This document shows positions 7,648 through 17,329 of a stretch of DNA of 33,113 bases, in pieces (position 1 is the stretch's first letter; each line of letters starts with the position of its first letter). The stretch lies in contig NZ_JAINFL010000024.1 in the NCBI RefSeq assembly GCF_022458895.1, positions 1 to 33,113 of the forward strand, written 5' to 3'. This stretch comes from Roseihalotalea indica. GTDB taxonomy: Bacteria; Bacteroidota; Bacteroidia; Cytophagales; Cyclobacteriaceae. Made by a program: the position numbers and the translations under genes. The notes beneath the pieces were generated by a model, which worked only from the letters and a program-made list of their open reading frames with translations, was not told where the DNA came from and did not search any database.

Positions 7648-8379
7648 ATGTATTTACCACAAAGTTGTTTTATTGCTCTACTGTTATTGAGCTTGGTCTC
7701 GAGGCCATGCTGGGGGCAGGACTCTATCGATTATCAGATGGATAAGCAACTTATTCAAATACTGCTGAGAGACGATACTGCTCTTGATTCTATTGTAGAT
7801 CAGATGCTGACGAACTCTTACCTGTTACGATCAGCGAAGGCAGAATTGCTTCAGAAGCAGGAAGCATGGGCTCAATCCAAGCGAAGTTGGTTGTCTACTT
7901 TTATCGTTGGAGTAAGTTTATACAGTCAGAGCACTTCGTTTGATGAGACAACGCAAACTTCAGTCACCACCTCCGGTGTGCTTCCCAATCTAGGAGTATC
8001 TCTCAGCATCAATCCCGAAAAATTAATGAACATGCGCAGCAATGCTCGCATTGCCCAACAGGATATCGTACGATCCGAAAATGCGATGAACGAACAGCGT
8101 CGTACGCTGAAGATATTTATCATAGGAAAATATTACGAGTACCTGGAAGCCTTGAACGTACTGGAGTTTCGCTATAATACCCACGAAAGTCAACGGGAAA
8201 TGGAGTCCCAAACGCAACAAAAGTTTGAGCGCGGAGAAGCGACCTATGGCGAGGTATTGATGGCGCAAAACGGGTTAATCAATGCCGAGGAAGCCGTTAT
8301 TCGGGCTGAAATATTTGTCAAAAAATTAAAACAAGAAATTACATTATATACTACAGACTCTGAGTCATCCCAACCCTAA
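7648..8379 (+). CDS. Half-length TolC-family outer-membrane efflux-like protein
   Basis: A 243-aa protein with a signal peptide (hydrophobic N-terminus ending PCWGQ, cleavage near residue 24). The rest is mostly helical, with the Leu/Ala/Gln pattern of an outer-membrane efflux protein repeat. Features include SYLLRSAKAELLQKQEAWAQ (57-76), LGVSLSINPEKL, and a second helical pair with FERGEATYGEVLMAQNGLIN. Full TolC proteins are usually about 400-480 aa and contain two such repeats, so this is about one repeat. It is 6 nt upstream of the Wzz-type gene, which fits a role as periplasmic or outer-membrane partner in polysaccharide export. No Wza-type export protein is present in the window. It could instead be a TolC-derived periplasmic helical adaptor. 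Confidence 0.72.
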   Translation: MYLPQSCFIALLLLSLVSRPCWGQDSIDYQMDKQLIQILLRDDTALDSIVDQMLTNSYLLRSAKAELLQKQEAWAQSKRSWLSTFIVGVSLYSQSTSFDETTQTSVTTSGVLPNLGVSLSINPEKLMNMRSNARIAQQDIVRSENAMNEQRRTLKIFIIGKYYEYLEALNVLEFRYNTHESQREMESQTQQKFERGEATYGEVLMAQNGLINAEEAVIRAEIFVKKLKQEITLYTTDSESSQP

Positions 8380-8385
8380 CCAGCT

Positions 8386-10527
8386 ATGGAAGAAGTAGGT
8401 GTCATATTTAGGGCGTTACTCAACAATTGGCTCAAGCTGGTCATCATGCCAGTCTTAGCGGCAGGGTTAGTGTTCTACCTGACGAAAGATCAGCCAAAGA
8501 AATACGTCACCAATGCGAAGTTGATCATGAATTTTCCAGACAACAAAGCTATTAGTCTAGGCGACAATGAAATGAAGCAGTATCAGATTCTTACGTATTT
8601 TCAAAACATTACCGAGCTGGTTAAAGCTGAAAAGACTATCAATAAGGTGTGCCTTATGGTCATCCAGCAAGCCCTGCTCGATAGTGGCTATTTTAAATTA
8701 GGCAACGAGCCTTTACTCGTCCAGAAGGATGCCATCGAGAAACGTATAGCGGAACTTGAGAGGCTAAGCTACAAGCTGGATGAAACCAATCCGATCGACA
8801 CGGTCATGATGGGTTATTTAAACTTTCATAAACTATCACACGGACGTATTTCTGAACAGATTGACGCATCAAGGATCCGAGATAGTAACTTTTTAAAATT
8901 TTCCTTTACTGAAGAAGAAAGCGGAGAAAAAACCTATATCCTCTCAAAGCTTATCATTCAAGCCCTCATCGAAGAAAACAAGAAGATCGCCAAGTCTCAG
9001 ATTTACGGCCACCGAACCCTAGTAGAAAAGCTTGTAAATGAGGCAAAAGCAGATCTGGATGCTAAAATAAAGCGGTTGGAGAGCTTCAAAGTAGAGAACA
9101 ATATCATCAACTTGGAAGAGTATACCAAAGCGATTGTAACCTATCTAGTAGATTTGGAAGCCCAACGAGGAGTTCAAATGGCCACCATTGCAGCCAGCCA
9201 AAAAGGGAAAAGTGAGGTGATCACTACTACCGAAGAAGGAAATGAGCTTTCTGTTGATTTAAAGGCTAACAAAGAAATACTAGAACTCAAAAAGAACCTG
9301 AAAGAATTGACTCGCAAACGAATGCTGGCTTCGTTCGATAGCAGTAATTTTCAAAATTCCACAGCCATTGAAGAAACCATTGAAGAAACCAAGGATGAGA
9401 TTACAAATAAGCTGGTCGAGTTATCAAAAAATGTCCCTTATGATCCTACTCGGATTCAGATGGAACTAGCCAATCGCTATCTGGCCTATGATCTGGATGA
9501 AGCTGTGGCTTTTGCGATTGTAGAGGCATTGGATGAAGAGATTTCCCGAGCACAAACCTATACCGGGCGCTTTGCTTCTATGGAATCAATTATTGGTACC
9601 ATTCATCAGGAAATTGCCACGGCTCAGAATGTATATCTACAACTTCTGAATAAACTCAATGTTACTCAGTCGCTAGAATATGGCTCCGGAGAGAATGTGA
9701 TCGAGGTAGTCGATCCACCGCGCTTACCACAGCAACCGGAGGCCTCCAAGCAAATGATCCTGGTCGTGATTTCGGGGGTGGCGATATTTATTTTGTTTGC
9801 CGGTGGCATCGTGATTTTGCATCTCTTGGATGCATCTATTGTCAGCGTTAAAAAGTTTGAAAAAGAGTCAGGCCTTAAAGTCATATCCGCTATCCCTGCT
9901 TTGGTACCCCCCAAAAAAGACTCTACTTACTTTCAGTCGGTGCAACTGATTCACCGGCAACAGGTCATCCATTTGTCTAAACTGATGGAGCAGCATATTG
10001 AACCTGCAAACAATGTATTTCTTTTTCTGTCCAGCCAAAAAGACGCCAAATGCCATGAATTAGCCAAAAGTGTAAAAGAAGCGGTAGGATCAGAAACCCG
10101 GAAATTAGCCATTGTGGATGCTGACTGGACCTTTGAAGAAGAAAGAGAAGAGTTTGAGGACCTGCGGGAATTGATGAAAGATGGGAAAACCCCACTCCAT
10201 GAGGAAGAAATTTTAGAAAAAATGAATCAACTCAAAAAGGAAAATACGATGGTTATTGTGGTGGTGGCTCCTACCAACCTCATTGCCGACTATCGATTTT
10301 GGGTTCAGCACTTTCCTATGGTAGTCTACATTTTCAATTCTGGTCCTGTTTGGTCAAAAGTGGATGCCCGCTTTGAAAAGTTCATAAACTATACTCCTTT
10401 AACCTTTATCGGCACTGTACTCAACAATGTTAATGTTGATCAAATGGAAGATTTTATCGGGGATGTACCCAAGAAACGAACTTTATTCCGCGTACTTGGA
10501 AAACGTTTACTACGCCGGGATTTCTAA
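8386..10527 (+). CDS. Wzz/GumC-type polysaccharide co-polymerase with degenerate kinase-like tail
   Basis: A 713-aa inner-membrane protein. TM1 is at about 14-34. A long periplasmic part follows, rich in coiled-coil (about 200-345). A Pro-rich motif precedes TM2 (VVDPPRLPQQPEASKQ, then a membrane helix at about 456-477), the arrangement typical of Wzz and GumC chain-length regulators. After TM2, a KKFEKESGLKVISAIP segment and a 170-residue domain (about 543-713) match the position of the BY-kinase domain of class 2a co-polymerases. However, the Walker A site is replaced by LSSQKDAKCHELAKS, the Walker B region survives only as AIVDADW, and there is no C-terminal Tyr cluster. It therefore probably sets chain length and couples polymerisation to export without kinase activity. 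It lies 6 nt after the TolC-like gene. Confidence 0.85.
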   Translation: MEEVGVIFRALLNNWLKLVIMPVLAAGLVFYLTKDQPKKYVTNAKLIMNFPDNKAISLGDNEMKQYQILTYFQNITELVKAEKTINKVCLMVIQQALLDSGYFKLGNEPLLVQKDAIEKRIAELERLSYKLDETNPIDTVMMGYLNFHKLSHGRISEQIDASRIRDSNFLKFSFTEEESGEKTYILSKLIIQALIEENKKIAKSQIYGHRTLVEKLVNEAKADLDAKIKRLESFKVENNIINLEEYTKAIVTYLVDLEAQRGVQMATIAASQKGKSEVITTTEEGNELSVDLKANKEILELKKNLKELTRKRMLASFDSSNFQNSTAIEETIEETKDEITNKLVELSKNVPYDPTRIQMELANRYLAYDLDEAVAFAIVEALDEEISRAQTYTGRFASMESIIGTIHQEIATAQNVYLQLLNKLNVTQSLEYGSGENVIEVVDPPRLPQQPEASKQMILVVISGVAIFILFAGGIVILHLLDASIVSVKKFEKESGLKVISAIPALVPPKKDSTYFQSVQLIHRQQVIHLSKLMEQHIEPANNVFLFLSSQKDAKCHELAKSVKEAVGSETRKLAIVDADWTFEEEREEFEDLRELMKDGKTPLHEEEILEKMNQLKKENTMVIVVVAPTNLIADYRFWVQHFPMVVYIFNSGPVWSKVDARFEKFINYTPLTFIGTVLNNVNVDQMEDFIGDVPKKRTLFRVLGKRLLRRDF

Positions 10528-10691
10528 CAAGAATAATGATATATAACGATTGATCAGAAAATCTAAAAAAAGCTATTGTTTGAATTCAGAAAACTAAGCA
10601 TAGAGAGGCCGCCTACTGAAATCAGGCTATTGAGTTAAGAATTCAAGACCAAAAGTAAAACTCCCTATCAACAATCAAAACGTGATGAATA
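10528..10691 (+). other. Internal intergenic gap of the EPS operon
   Basis: 164 nt between the Wzz-type gene and the next glycosyltransferase. This is the largest gap inside the + strand operon and could carry an internal promoter. I see no clear promoter motif, hairpin or small gene. Confidence 0.4.
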
Positions 10692-11966
10692 ATGGAACTA
10701 GGAATTAAAATACTGGTAAGTGTGACAGCGATTTACTTTGCCTTCTACAGCTTCTACTGGCTTTTAACTACCCTGCTTGGTGTCTCTTACCGTCCGCGAA
10801 AACCGGACTTGCTCACCAAACTGATGGGATATGTATCCCTACCCAAAAAATCTTCAAAAGTGAATCATACAAACCCGGAGATCCTACTGATCCTACCGGC
10901 TTACAAACCAGGACAGATTTTTTTAAAGGTAGTAGAATCTATTAAACAAGCCAGTGAGGGGAAAAATATTAGGGTGTATGTATTGCTTCAGGAAGCTGAA
11001 CCTCATTTCCGTACCCAATTGCGAAAATACGGTTTCTGGGTTGAAAAAGCTGAATTCGGTCATTTACCGGGGAATTCCTATCATCACGCTTTACGACATA
11101 TCATCCATAAAATCAGCTATTTTCAGCAAACCGATCTGATAAATCCTGACTTTGTTATGTTGATTGATAAAGACAATCTATTAGCCTCTGATTTCTTTGA
11201 ACATATTACACCTTATGACTACCTGAATAATGATGTAATTCAGGCACAGCGATGTAGTATAAATTCCAGAGGGGATATTTCCTTTTTTGATAGCATTTCA
11301 GAGCGTTTGAATGATACTATGTTCCGATCTGCTAAGTCATTGGTAAAAGGAACCATTGAAATCAGTGGAAGCGGAGCGTTAATACGTACAGAACTCTTCA
11401 AGGAGGCTATTAATAATTTGGATCATAATGCACCAGGGTATGATAAGAATTTTATGGTTCAGATGTTATCCACCAATGACCAGATCCGGACGGTCTTCTT
11501 GCCTTACGTACAGCTTTTTGAAGAAAAAACCTCGGAGTTGGAAAGCTACAACCCTCAACGGGTACGATGGTTTGGCGAACAGTACTACAATGCTTTGTAT
11601 TCTGCCGGAAAACTGATGAACGCTGGCATTCGACACGGTCGCTTTTCAGCATTTGAATATTTGATAACCCTTTGGCGACCGCCTCGATCCGTGCAGTTAC
11701 TACTAGTACCTATGTTGGGAGTACTAGAAATCGGAGCTTATTTCTGGATGAATTACTGGTGGTTAGGATTCCCCTACTTTCTGACTAGTACTTTAGCATT
11801 AGTCACAGCAGCCGTCATATTTTTGGGTAAAGAAGGGCTACTAAGCGTCTCTCTTCAACATGTGTTTAGCTTACCCAAACTAGCTATTAGTAATTTGATG
11901 AATGCTGGAGTTAGTATCAAGAAAGAGAATCACGGGAAGTTCATTCATACAGAACATAAACTGTAA
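10692..11966 (+). CDS. Membrane family-2-like glycosyltransferase
   Basis: A 424-aa protein with an N-terminal membrane helix (about 5-28). A GT-A domain starts EILLILPAYKPG (about 63), has a metal-binding DKDN motif near 159-162 and an acceptor-region GSGALIRTELF. A QRVRWFGEQ sequence near 289 resembles the Q-x-x-R-W motif of processive family-2 enzymes. Two or three C-terminal membrane helices lie at about 335-390. It would transfer a sugar from a nucleotide donor to a lipid-linked or growing chain on the cytoplasmic face of the inner membrane. Donor and acceptor are not predictable. It overlaps the next gene by one base (TAATG), so the two are probably translationally coupled. Confidence 0.8.
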   Translation: MELGIKILVSVTAIYFAFYSFYWLLTTLLGVSYRPRKPDLLTKLMGYVSLPKKSSKVNHTNPEILLILPAYKPGQIFLKVVESIKQASEGKNIRVYVLLQEAEPHFRTQLRKYGFWVEKAEFGHLPGNSYHHALRHIIHKISYFQQTDLINPDFVMLIDKDNLLASDFFEHITPYDYLNNDVIQAQRCSINSRGDISFFDSISERLNDTMFRSAKSLVKGTIEISGSGALIRTELFKEAINNLDHNAPGYDKNFMVQMLSTNDQIRTVFLPYVQLFEEKTSELESYNPQRVRWFGEQYYNALYSAGKLMNAGIRHGRFSAFEYLITLWRPPRSVQLLLVPMLGVLEIGAYFWMNYWWLGFPYFLTSTLALVTAAVIFLGKEGLLSVSLQHVFSLPKLAISNLMNAGVSIKKENHGKFIHTEHKL

Positions 11967-13525
11967 TGAAGCAACGAATAGATTTTTTAGAAAGCGACAC
12001 CTCTTTTTCAACAAAGGTTACAAACTTTCTTTTCGGTGATCAACGTATCTCTTCCTGGGGAAGTTGGGTTGTCTGTATCCTGATCACCCTGGGCTTGGCT
12101 TTTATTATGGCAAAAGCTGGCATCCTGGTTCCGCTGCTGCTGATCATCCTCATTGTGGCCGCTCCTATCGGATTGTCAGCAATGTGGAACACCCAGATTG
12201 GTATCTACATCATGATCGCTTTTGCCTACTTTTTAAGTGTTGCCAACCGCCTACTACCCAATATTCCCATGGGCATAGCCCTAGATACTATGATTCTGAT
12301 CATGCTCTTGGGGTTACTCTACCGCTGCTACCAACGTAAGGACTGGACTTCCTTTCACTCACCCGTCAGTTTGGCCCTTGCTCTGTGGGGCGGCATGAAC
12401 GTCTTAGAGTTTGCCAACCCTGTCGCCGCCTCTCGGGCTGCCTGGTTTTATGTCATTCGCCCTGCCCTAGGCTACATGATGCTATTCTTTCTCACTTACA
12501 GCATGGTCAAAACGCGCAAACAGTTGTATAATATGCTGTTTTACTTTCTTTCATTAAACCTGATAACGGCTCTCTGGGGAATCTACCAGCAACTTTTTGG
12601 CTATTTTGAGTGGGAAATGGCCCACGTAATCCGCAACGATGCGGTGCATCTGGTATTCAATGATGGAAGATGGCGTTCATTCGGGTCAATCGGCTCACCG
12701 GCCCAGTATGGTATTCTAATGGGCTATATGGGGAGCGTTAGCTTGATGATGCTGACCGGGTTTAACAAGGGATTCAAAAAGTATTTTCTGATCGTTTCCG
12801 GCTTATGTTGCCTTAAGGCGATGCTGGATTCCGGCACGAGATCGTCTTTTGTAGTACCAGTTATCTATTACGGTTATTGGGTATTCGCCTCACGTAATAT
12901 CAAGCTATATTCTACCCTGGTAATAGGAGCTTTTGGCTTGGTTTTTCTAGCGAATATGAAAACGGATAATTATCAGATTCAACGAATACAAACCATTTTT
13001 GAAGCCTCAGAAGACAAGTCGTACCAGACCCGGGCTCGCAACCGGGAGATGATTGCGCCCTGGATTTTAATGCATCCGATTGGTGGTGGCCTAGGCTCCA
13101 CTGGCGTTTGGGGAATGAGGTTTTCTCCCAACACCTTCCTGGCCAATTTCCCCCCCGACTCAGGTTTGGTAAGGGTAGCAGTAGAGTTGGGATGGATAGG
13201 GCTTATTATCTTCCTCAATGTATACGCATCCATTGTGCTCAAAGGCACTTTCGCCTTTTGGAAGATGAAAGACCAGCATTACAAGTGTATGGTCGCGGGC
13301 TTTATTTGTGGAATACCCGCCTTCCTGCTTGTAGAATGGGGACAGGAGGTAGTGGGGGTCTTTCCCATTAGCATTTTGTTCTGGATTATTACTGCTATTA
13401 TTTTCAAAGCTATTGAATTAGATAAACTGGAGCGGGAAGCTGCTGAAAAAGAAGACTTACAAACGATTGAAATAGAAGAAATAAAAAAGCCTCATGAAAA
13501 TCATCCTCGCATCCTGTCAAAATAA
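11966..13525 (+). CDS. O-antigen ligase / Wzy-type polymerase
   Basis: A 519-aa polytopic membrane protein with about ten to twelve hydrophobic segments and a large periplasmic loop before the last helices. The loop includes SFGSIGSPAQYGILMGYM and, further on, TRARNREMIAPWILMHPIGG, typical of the O-antigen ligase/polymerase superfamily (Wzy_C). The C-terminus is a charged cytoplasmic tail. In a PGT/Wzx/Wzz cluster such a protein normally polymerises lipid-linked repeat units in the periplasm; a ligase role cannot be excluded from sequence alone. It overlaps the preceding gene by 1 nt and the following GT4 gene by 32 nt. Confidence 0.82.
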   Translation: MKQRIDFLESDTSFSTKVTNFLFGDQRISSWGSWVVCILITLGLAFIMAKAGILVPLLLIILIVAAPIGLSAMWNTQIGIYIMIAFAYFLSVANRLLPNIPMGIALDTMILIMLLGLLYRCYQRKDWTSFHSPVSLALALWGGMNVLEFANPVAASRAAWFYVIRPALGYMMLFFLTYSMVKTRKQLYNMLFYFLSLNLITALWGIYQQLFGYFEWEMAHVIRNDAVHLVFNDGRWRSFGSIGSPAQYGILMGYMGSVSLMMLTGFNKGFKKYFLIVSGLCCLKAMLDSGTRSSFVVPVIYYGYWVFASRNIKLYSTLVIGAFGLVFLANMKTDNYQIQRIQTIFEASEDKSYQTRARNREMIAPWILMHPIGGGLGSTGVWGMRFSPNTFLANFPPDSGLVRVAVELGWIGLIIFLNVYASIVLKGTFAFWKMKDQHYKCMVAGFICGIPAFLLVEWGQEVVGVFPISILFWIITAIIFKAIELDKLEREAAEKEDLQTIEIEEIKKPHENHPRILSK

Positions 13526-14555
13526 ATACTGTGGTTTGGGGCAATACACCCAGCATCTGGCCACCGCGTTAAAATCGTTAGGACACACCCCACAGGTATA
13601 CCGGAAAGACCATGAGGAACCGCCACTTTTTCGCGCATACCCCTATCGTTCGTTTAAGAGTCTCCGCCCATACATTGCTCCTTATTATCTATCAAGATCA
13701 CTGCGGACTGAAGAGGCAGAAGTGTGGCAAACCGATTACGTGGATGCCGCTATGGGTGCCTTGCTAGCTGGCAAGAAAGAACAGCTTTTTGTGACCGTAC
13801 ACGACGCTATTCCTTTCGTTTACTCCTCATCTCGCACGGCATTCACTATATATAAATACGAATTAGCTCGCTCACTCAAGCGGGCCAAAGCCATTGTAAC
13901 TGTCTCGGAACATGCCAAGCAGGAGTTGTTAAAGTATACCAATGTATCTCCTCAAAAAGTGTTTGCTGTACACAACGGTATTGATCACTCGCGTTACTAC
14001 CCTACTACAGTAACTCAGAAAAATGAGCAATTCACAATAAAATATCTCGGTGGACTGGGAGTACCTCACAAAAATGCCAAAGTATTGCTAGAAACCGCCC
14101 GATTGCTGCGCAACCGATGCATTCCATTCCGCATGGAGATTGGCGGTTATCTGCCGGATGATCACCCATTACGATCCTTTGCTCAGAACCATCAGTTGAA
14201 AGATGTACATTTTACCGGATTTGTGCCGGAAGAAGCCATGCGGGAATTCTATCAGACAGCAGATCTATTCTTTTTTCCCAGCCTGTTAGAGGGCTTTGGT
14301 TTTCCACCGCTGGAAGCAATGGCCAGTGGAACTCCAGCCTTAGTATCCGACATTCCAGTGTTACGGGAGATACTGGGTGAGGCGGCCTTTTATAGTGAGC
14401 CTACTGCAAACCATTTTGCCGAAAAGATTACTATTCTCCGGCAATCCCCGCATGAACTAGCCGAGAAAAGGGAGCTTGCCATAGCCCAAGCTCAGCAATA
14501 CACTTGGGAAAAAACGGCGAGGGCAATGATTCATCTTTACGAACAATCAGCATGA
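13494..14555 (+). CDS. Family 4 glycosyltransferase (GT-B)
   Basis: A 353-aa protein. The N-terminal domain starts with a Gly-rich acceptor loop (KYCGLGQYTQHLA). The C-terminal donor domain has FTGFVPEEAMREFYQTADLF and the E-x7-E signature EGFGFPPLEAMASG (E266, E274), which is characteristic of GT4 retaining enzymes using nucleotide sugars. It is cytoplasmic, adding a sugar to the lipid-linked repeat unit. It shares several stretches with the GT4 gene at 28165-29286 on the other strand (SLRPYIAPYY versus DLRPYILPFF; GFVP-AM-FY), indicating a paralogous pair. The start lies inside the upstream Wzy-type gene. Confidence 0.88.
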   Translation: MKIILASCQNKYCGLGQYTQHLATALKSLGHTPQVYRKDHEEPPLFRAYPYRSFKSLRPYIAPYYLSRSLRTEEAEVWQTDYVDAAMGALLAGKKEQLFVTVHDAIPFVYSSSRTAFTIYKYELARSLKRAKAIVTVSEHAKQELLKYTNVSPQKVFAVHNGIDHSRYYPTTVTQKNEQFTIKYLGGLGVPHKNAKVLLETARLLRNRCIPFRMEIGGYLPDDHPLRSFAQNHQLKDVHFTGFVPEEAMREFYQTADLFFFPSLLEGFGFPPLEAMASGTPALVSDIPVLREILGEAAFYSEPTANHFAEKITILRQSPHELAEKRELAIAQAQQYTWEKTARAMIHLYEQSA

Positions 14556-15853
14556 TCAATCAGAAGAAGATTATATGGTCTCTGCTGGGAAATGGCGTGG
14601 ACATTGCCATTGGATTTGGTACAGTGATGCTTATCACCCGACTATATCGTGAGGAAACTGCGGGGCAATGGTTTGTCTTCGTCGCTATCTTCTCGCTACT
14701 GACAAATCTTAGGGAAGGCTTCATCCAGAACGGTTTAGTAAAGTATTCGGTAGGAACGGAAGATCACGTTCGCGACCGAGTATACAAAACCAATTTCCTG
14801 GTAAACATACTCTTTGAGCTAACCATGAGTGCAGTGGTTGTCGGACTGTTTCAACTATTCCGATGGTATCAGTTGGACAAATTGTTTCTGTATTACCCGC
14901 TTTATTCTATCCCCTACGCTATCTACCGCTGGATTTTTGTAGTACATCGCAGCCAGTTACGGGTAGAGAAATCCACCATAATGAACGTAGTTTTCCTGAT
15001 CGTACTCAGCACCGGAGCCTGGATGATGTACGCTCGTCAATTGGAAGTGGTATCAATGATTTTCACGCTGGGAGCTGCCAGCTTATGCGCAGCCTTTGTT
15101 GGCTTCTTCTCCTTTGATGCTTGGGCAATGTTCCGCAGTTCGTTTGACCGAAAGCTGTTTCAGCTGTTAGTACATTATGGCAAGCATGGCATTCTGCGGG
15201 AACTTACCGGCACAGTATCCACCCGTATTAATATATTCCTAACTGCCGGAATGCTTAGTTATACTCAAACTGCCTATCTGGGTGTGGCTCAACGTTACGT
15301 CATGTTGTTACTGGTGCCAAATACTGCCTTTCAGGCTTTATTGTATCCTGTACTGGTAAAGATTGCCAATGGAAAAGATGTGGTTCAACTGAAAGAAGAA
15401 TTTGAAAATCAGGTAAGCAAACTGTTGGGTCTTATGATGCTGGTAGCATTTTGCATCATCATAGCTTCCCCCATGATAATTGAGATTCTGCACGGCTCCT
15501 CTTATCATCCAGCAGTAGGGCTCTTAGCCATCTCTCTCCTCACCGTGGCACTGTTCTCCCCCTTTGGTTCAGCTTTTGGAAGCGTAGTTAATGCTCTGGA
15601 AAAACCAAACCTGAACTCTAGAATTGTTATGATCAACAGTGCCATTAATATTTCCATGTCTTACCTGTTAATCCGAACCGTAGGGTTATACGGTGCCGTA
15701 TTCGCTCCCTTTATTACTGAATTGTTTGGTTTTATTTGGACCGGAACTATTATTCGAAAAAATGCTAACATTAGCTATAAAGCATGCTTTGAGCGTATTC
15801 CGTATCACTATGGATACTGGATCAAGAAATGTAAACTATCCTTAGCCCGATGA
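14552..15853 (+). CDS. Wzx-type polysaccharide flippase
   Basis: About 433 aa, starting at the ATG that overlaps the upstream stop in an ATGA arrangement. An in-frame ATG at 14504 would add 16 residues inside the previous gene and is less likely. The protein has about twelve to fourteen hydrophobic helices and the overall look of the MATE/MVF polysaccharide transporter superfamily. The motif region GSAFGSVVNALEKPNLNSRI is followed by two further helices and a basic tail. The expected role is flipping the polyprenyl-linked repeat unit across the inner membrane for the polymerase. Position between two glycosyltransferases and near Wzy/Wzz genes supports this. Confidence 0.85.
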   Translation: MINQKKIIWSLLGNGVDIAIGFGTVMLITRLYREETAGQWFVFVAIFSLLTNLREGFIQNGLVKYSVGTEDHVRDRVYKTNFLVNILFELTMSAVVVGLFQLFRWYQLDKLFLYYPLYSIPYAIYRWIFVVHRSQLRVEKSTIMNVVFLIVLSTGAWMMYARQLEVVSMIFTLGAASLCAAFVGFFSFDAWAMFRSSFDRKLFQLLVHYGKHGILRELTGTVSTRINIFLTAGMLSYTQTAYLGVAQRYVMLLLVPNTAFQALLYPVLVKIANGKDVVQLKEEFENQVSKLLGLMMLVAFCIIIASPMIIEILHGSSYHPAVGLLAISLLTVALFSPFGSAFGSVVNALEKPNLNSRIVMINSAINISMSYLLIRTVGLYGAVFAPFITELFGFIWTGTIIRKNANISYKACFERIPYHYGYWIKKCKLSLAR

Positions 15854-16824
15854 AAAATCCCATAGAAATATCAATCGTCATGGCGACCTACAATCGCTAC
15901 GACATGTTGAAAAATCAGTTGAGTTGTCTGCTCAACCAATCGTTTGCTAGAGAACGATACGAACTGATTATCGTGAATGACGGATCAACTGATAACACCG
16001 AAGCTTACCTGACCTCATTAGCAGAAGAATACCCTCAGATACTTTATCTGATCCAGCATAACCGGGGTCCGGCTGCCGCTCGTAATCTAGGCGTATCGCA
16101 TGCCCAAGGCGACATTATAGCCTTTACCGATGATGATTGTCTAGCTGATCCAAAGTGGTTGGAAAATATCTGTAAAATCTTTCAAGAGAAAGCGGTGTTA
16201 GCAATCCAGGGAAAAACTATCTCGGATAAGCAACTAATTAATCCCTTGACCCATCAGGTAGTGAATGAACACGGTGATACCAGTATACCGACCTGTAATG
16301 CAGCTTATCGCAAAGCAGTATTCGAGCAGGCCAGAGGCTTTGATGAGGGTTTCCCTTTTCAGAACGAAGATGCTGATCTAGCCTGGAGAGTTAGGGAAAT
16401 GGGTAAAGTGGTCTTCGCTCCAGAGGTGCTCATGGTGCACCCTCCCCGGCAAGATACTTTTGCTAAAAACTCCAAAAAAATGAAGCACTACCTTAGTGAG
16501 TTTATGTTATTCCATAAAAATCCTTTATTATATCGAAAGTACCGATGCACAAATCCCTGGGAGTTGATCTACTGGCGGGTGATGGTTAAAGCCCAGGTAT
16601 ATCATTTTCTCACCCGAATTAAATTCATCCGAAGACCGAAAATTATGATTCAGGGATTCATACTATCTTTTTACTGGTGGGCTGATCTGATACTTAAGCT
16701 TCCCTCTTTCTGGAAAGCTGATCAAATGTATCTAAAGTACTATGCCTCTAATCCACCTGCTAAAAAAATTACCCCACACAATCCGTTGGGCTCACTCAAC
16801 CAAACACACTCACAAGAAGTTTAA
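15850..16824 (+). CDS. Family 2 glycosyltransferase
   Basis: A 324-aa GT-A enzyme: VMATYNRYDMLKNQL at the start, the nucleotide-binding VNDGSTDNTE (about 41-50), AARNLG, and the metal-binding TDDD at about 91-94. An acceptor-side motif (QNEDADLAWRVREMG, about 175-189) carries the likely catalytic ED. A hydrophobic stretch near 270-285 may be a membrane-associated helix. It overlaps the flippase gene by four bases (ATGA) and is the last gene of the + strand operon. The sugar is unknown. Confidence 0.87.
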   Translation: MKNPIEISIVMATYNRYDMLKNQLSCLLNQSFARERYELIIVNDGSTDNTEAYLTSLAEEYPQILYLIQHNRGPAAARNLGVSHAQGDIIAFTDDDCLADPKWLENICKIFQEKAVLAIQGKTISDKQLINPLTHQVVNEHGDTSIPTCNAAYRKAVFEQARGFDEGFPFQNEDADLAWRVREMGKVVFAPEVLMVHPPRQDTFAKNSKKMKHYLSEFMLFHKNPLLYRKYRCTNPWELIYWRVMVKAQVYHFLTRIKFIRRPKIMIQGFILSFYWWADLILKLPSFWKADQMYLKYYASNPPAKKITPHNPLGSLNQTHSQEV

Positions 16825-17329
16825 TCTTGACAAAAATGTAGTATCATTATGTTGGTGAAAAAATAGTATAGAACTATAATTCTTGTATAAAAACTTTAAG
16901 GAATTAGTAGATATAAAATCAGAGGGTTTCTTAATTCATGATTATGAAATCCGATCGGTTAATTCTCTTCGGCTAATCATTCACTTCATCAAGCAATTAG
17001 TTGGCAAGCATATGACACTCTTGCATTTCTAAGAAAAAATGATACCAATCTATTGAAGGGACCATTGTCTTGAACTAAGCTAAACCTAACGATCAATCAA
17101 ACATAGCAGTAAATAGTATGCATTGCCGTTGATAGATTTCTTAACCGATACCTTCTGACTTTTTACAGTTATGTTGTATTAAACAGAATTCTCCTCTGAA
17201 AGCATTTAAAAAAACACCTTAATAGATTATCTGTTTTACAACGTTCCTGCACGAAAAAGCAGCTTACTTTTTAGGACGAAGAAGTAGCACCGAGCGCCAA
17301 TTTATCATACAAATTTTAAGGGAATCAAC
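16825..17329. other. Convergent intergenic region
   Basis: 505 nt of AT-rich DNA between the end of the + strand operon and the end of the - strand SDR gene. I see no gene and no strong hairpin/T-run terminator on either strand; a weak 5-bp stem lies at the end of the GT2 gene. It is where two opposing transcription units must stop. Confidence 0.45.
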
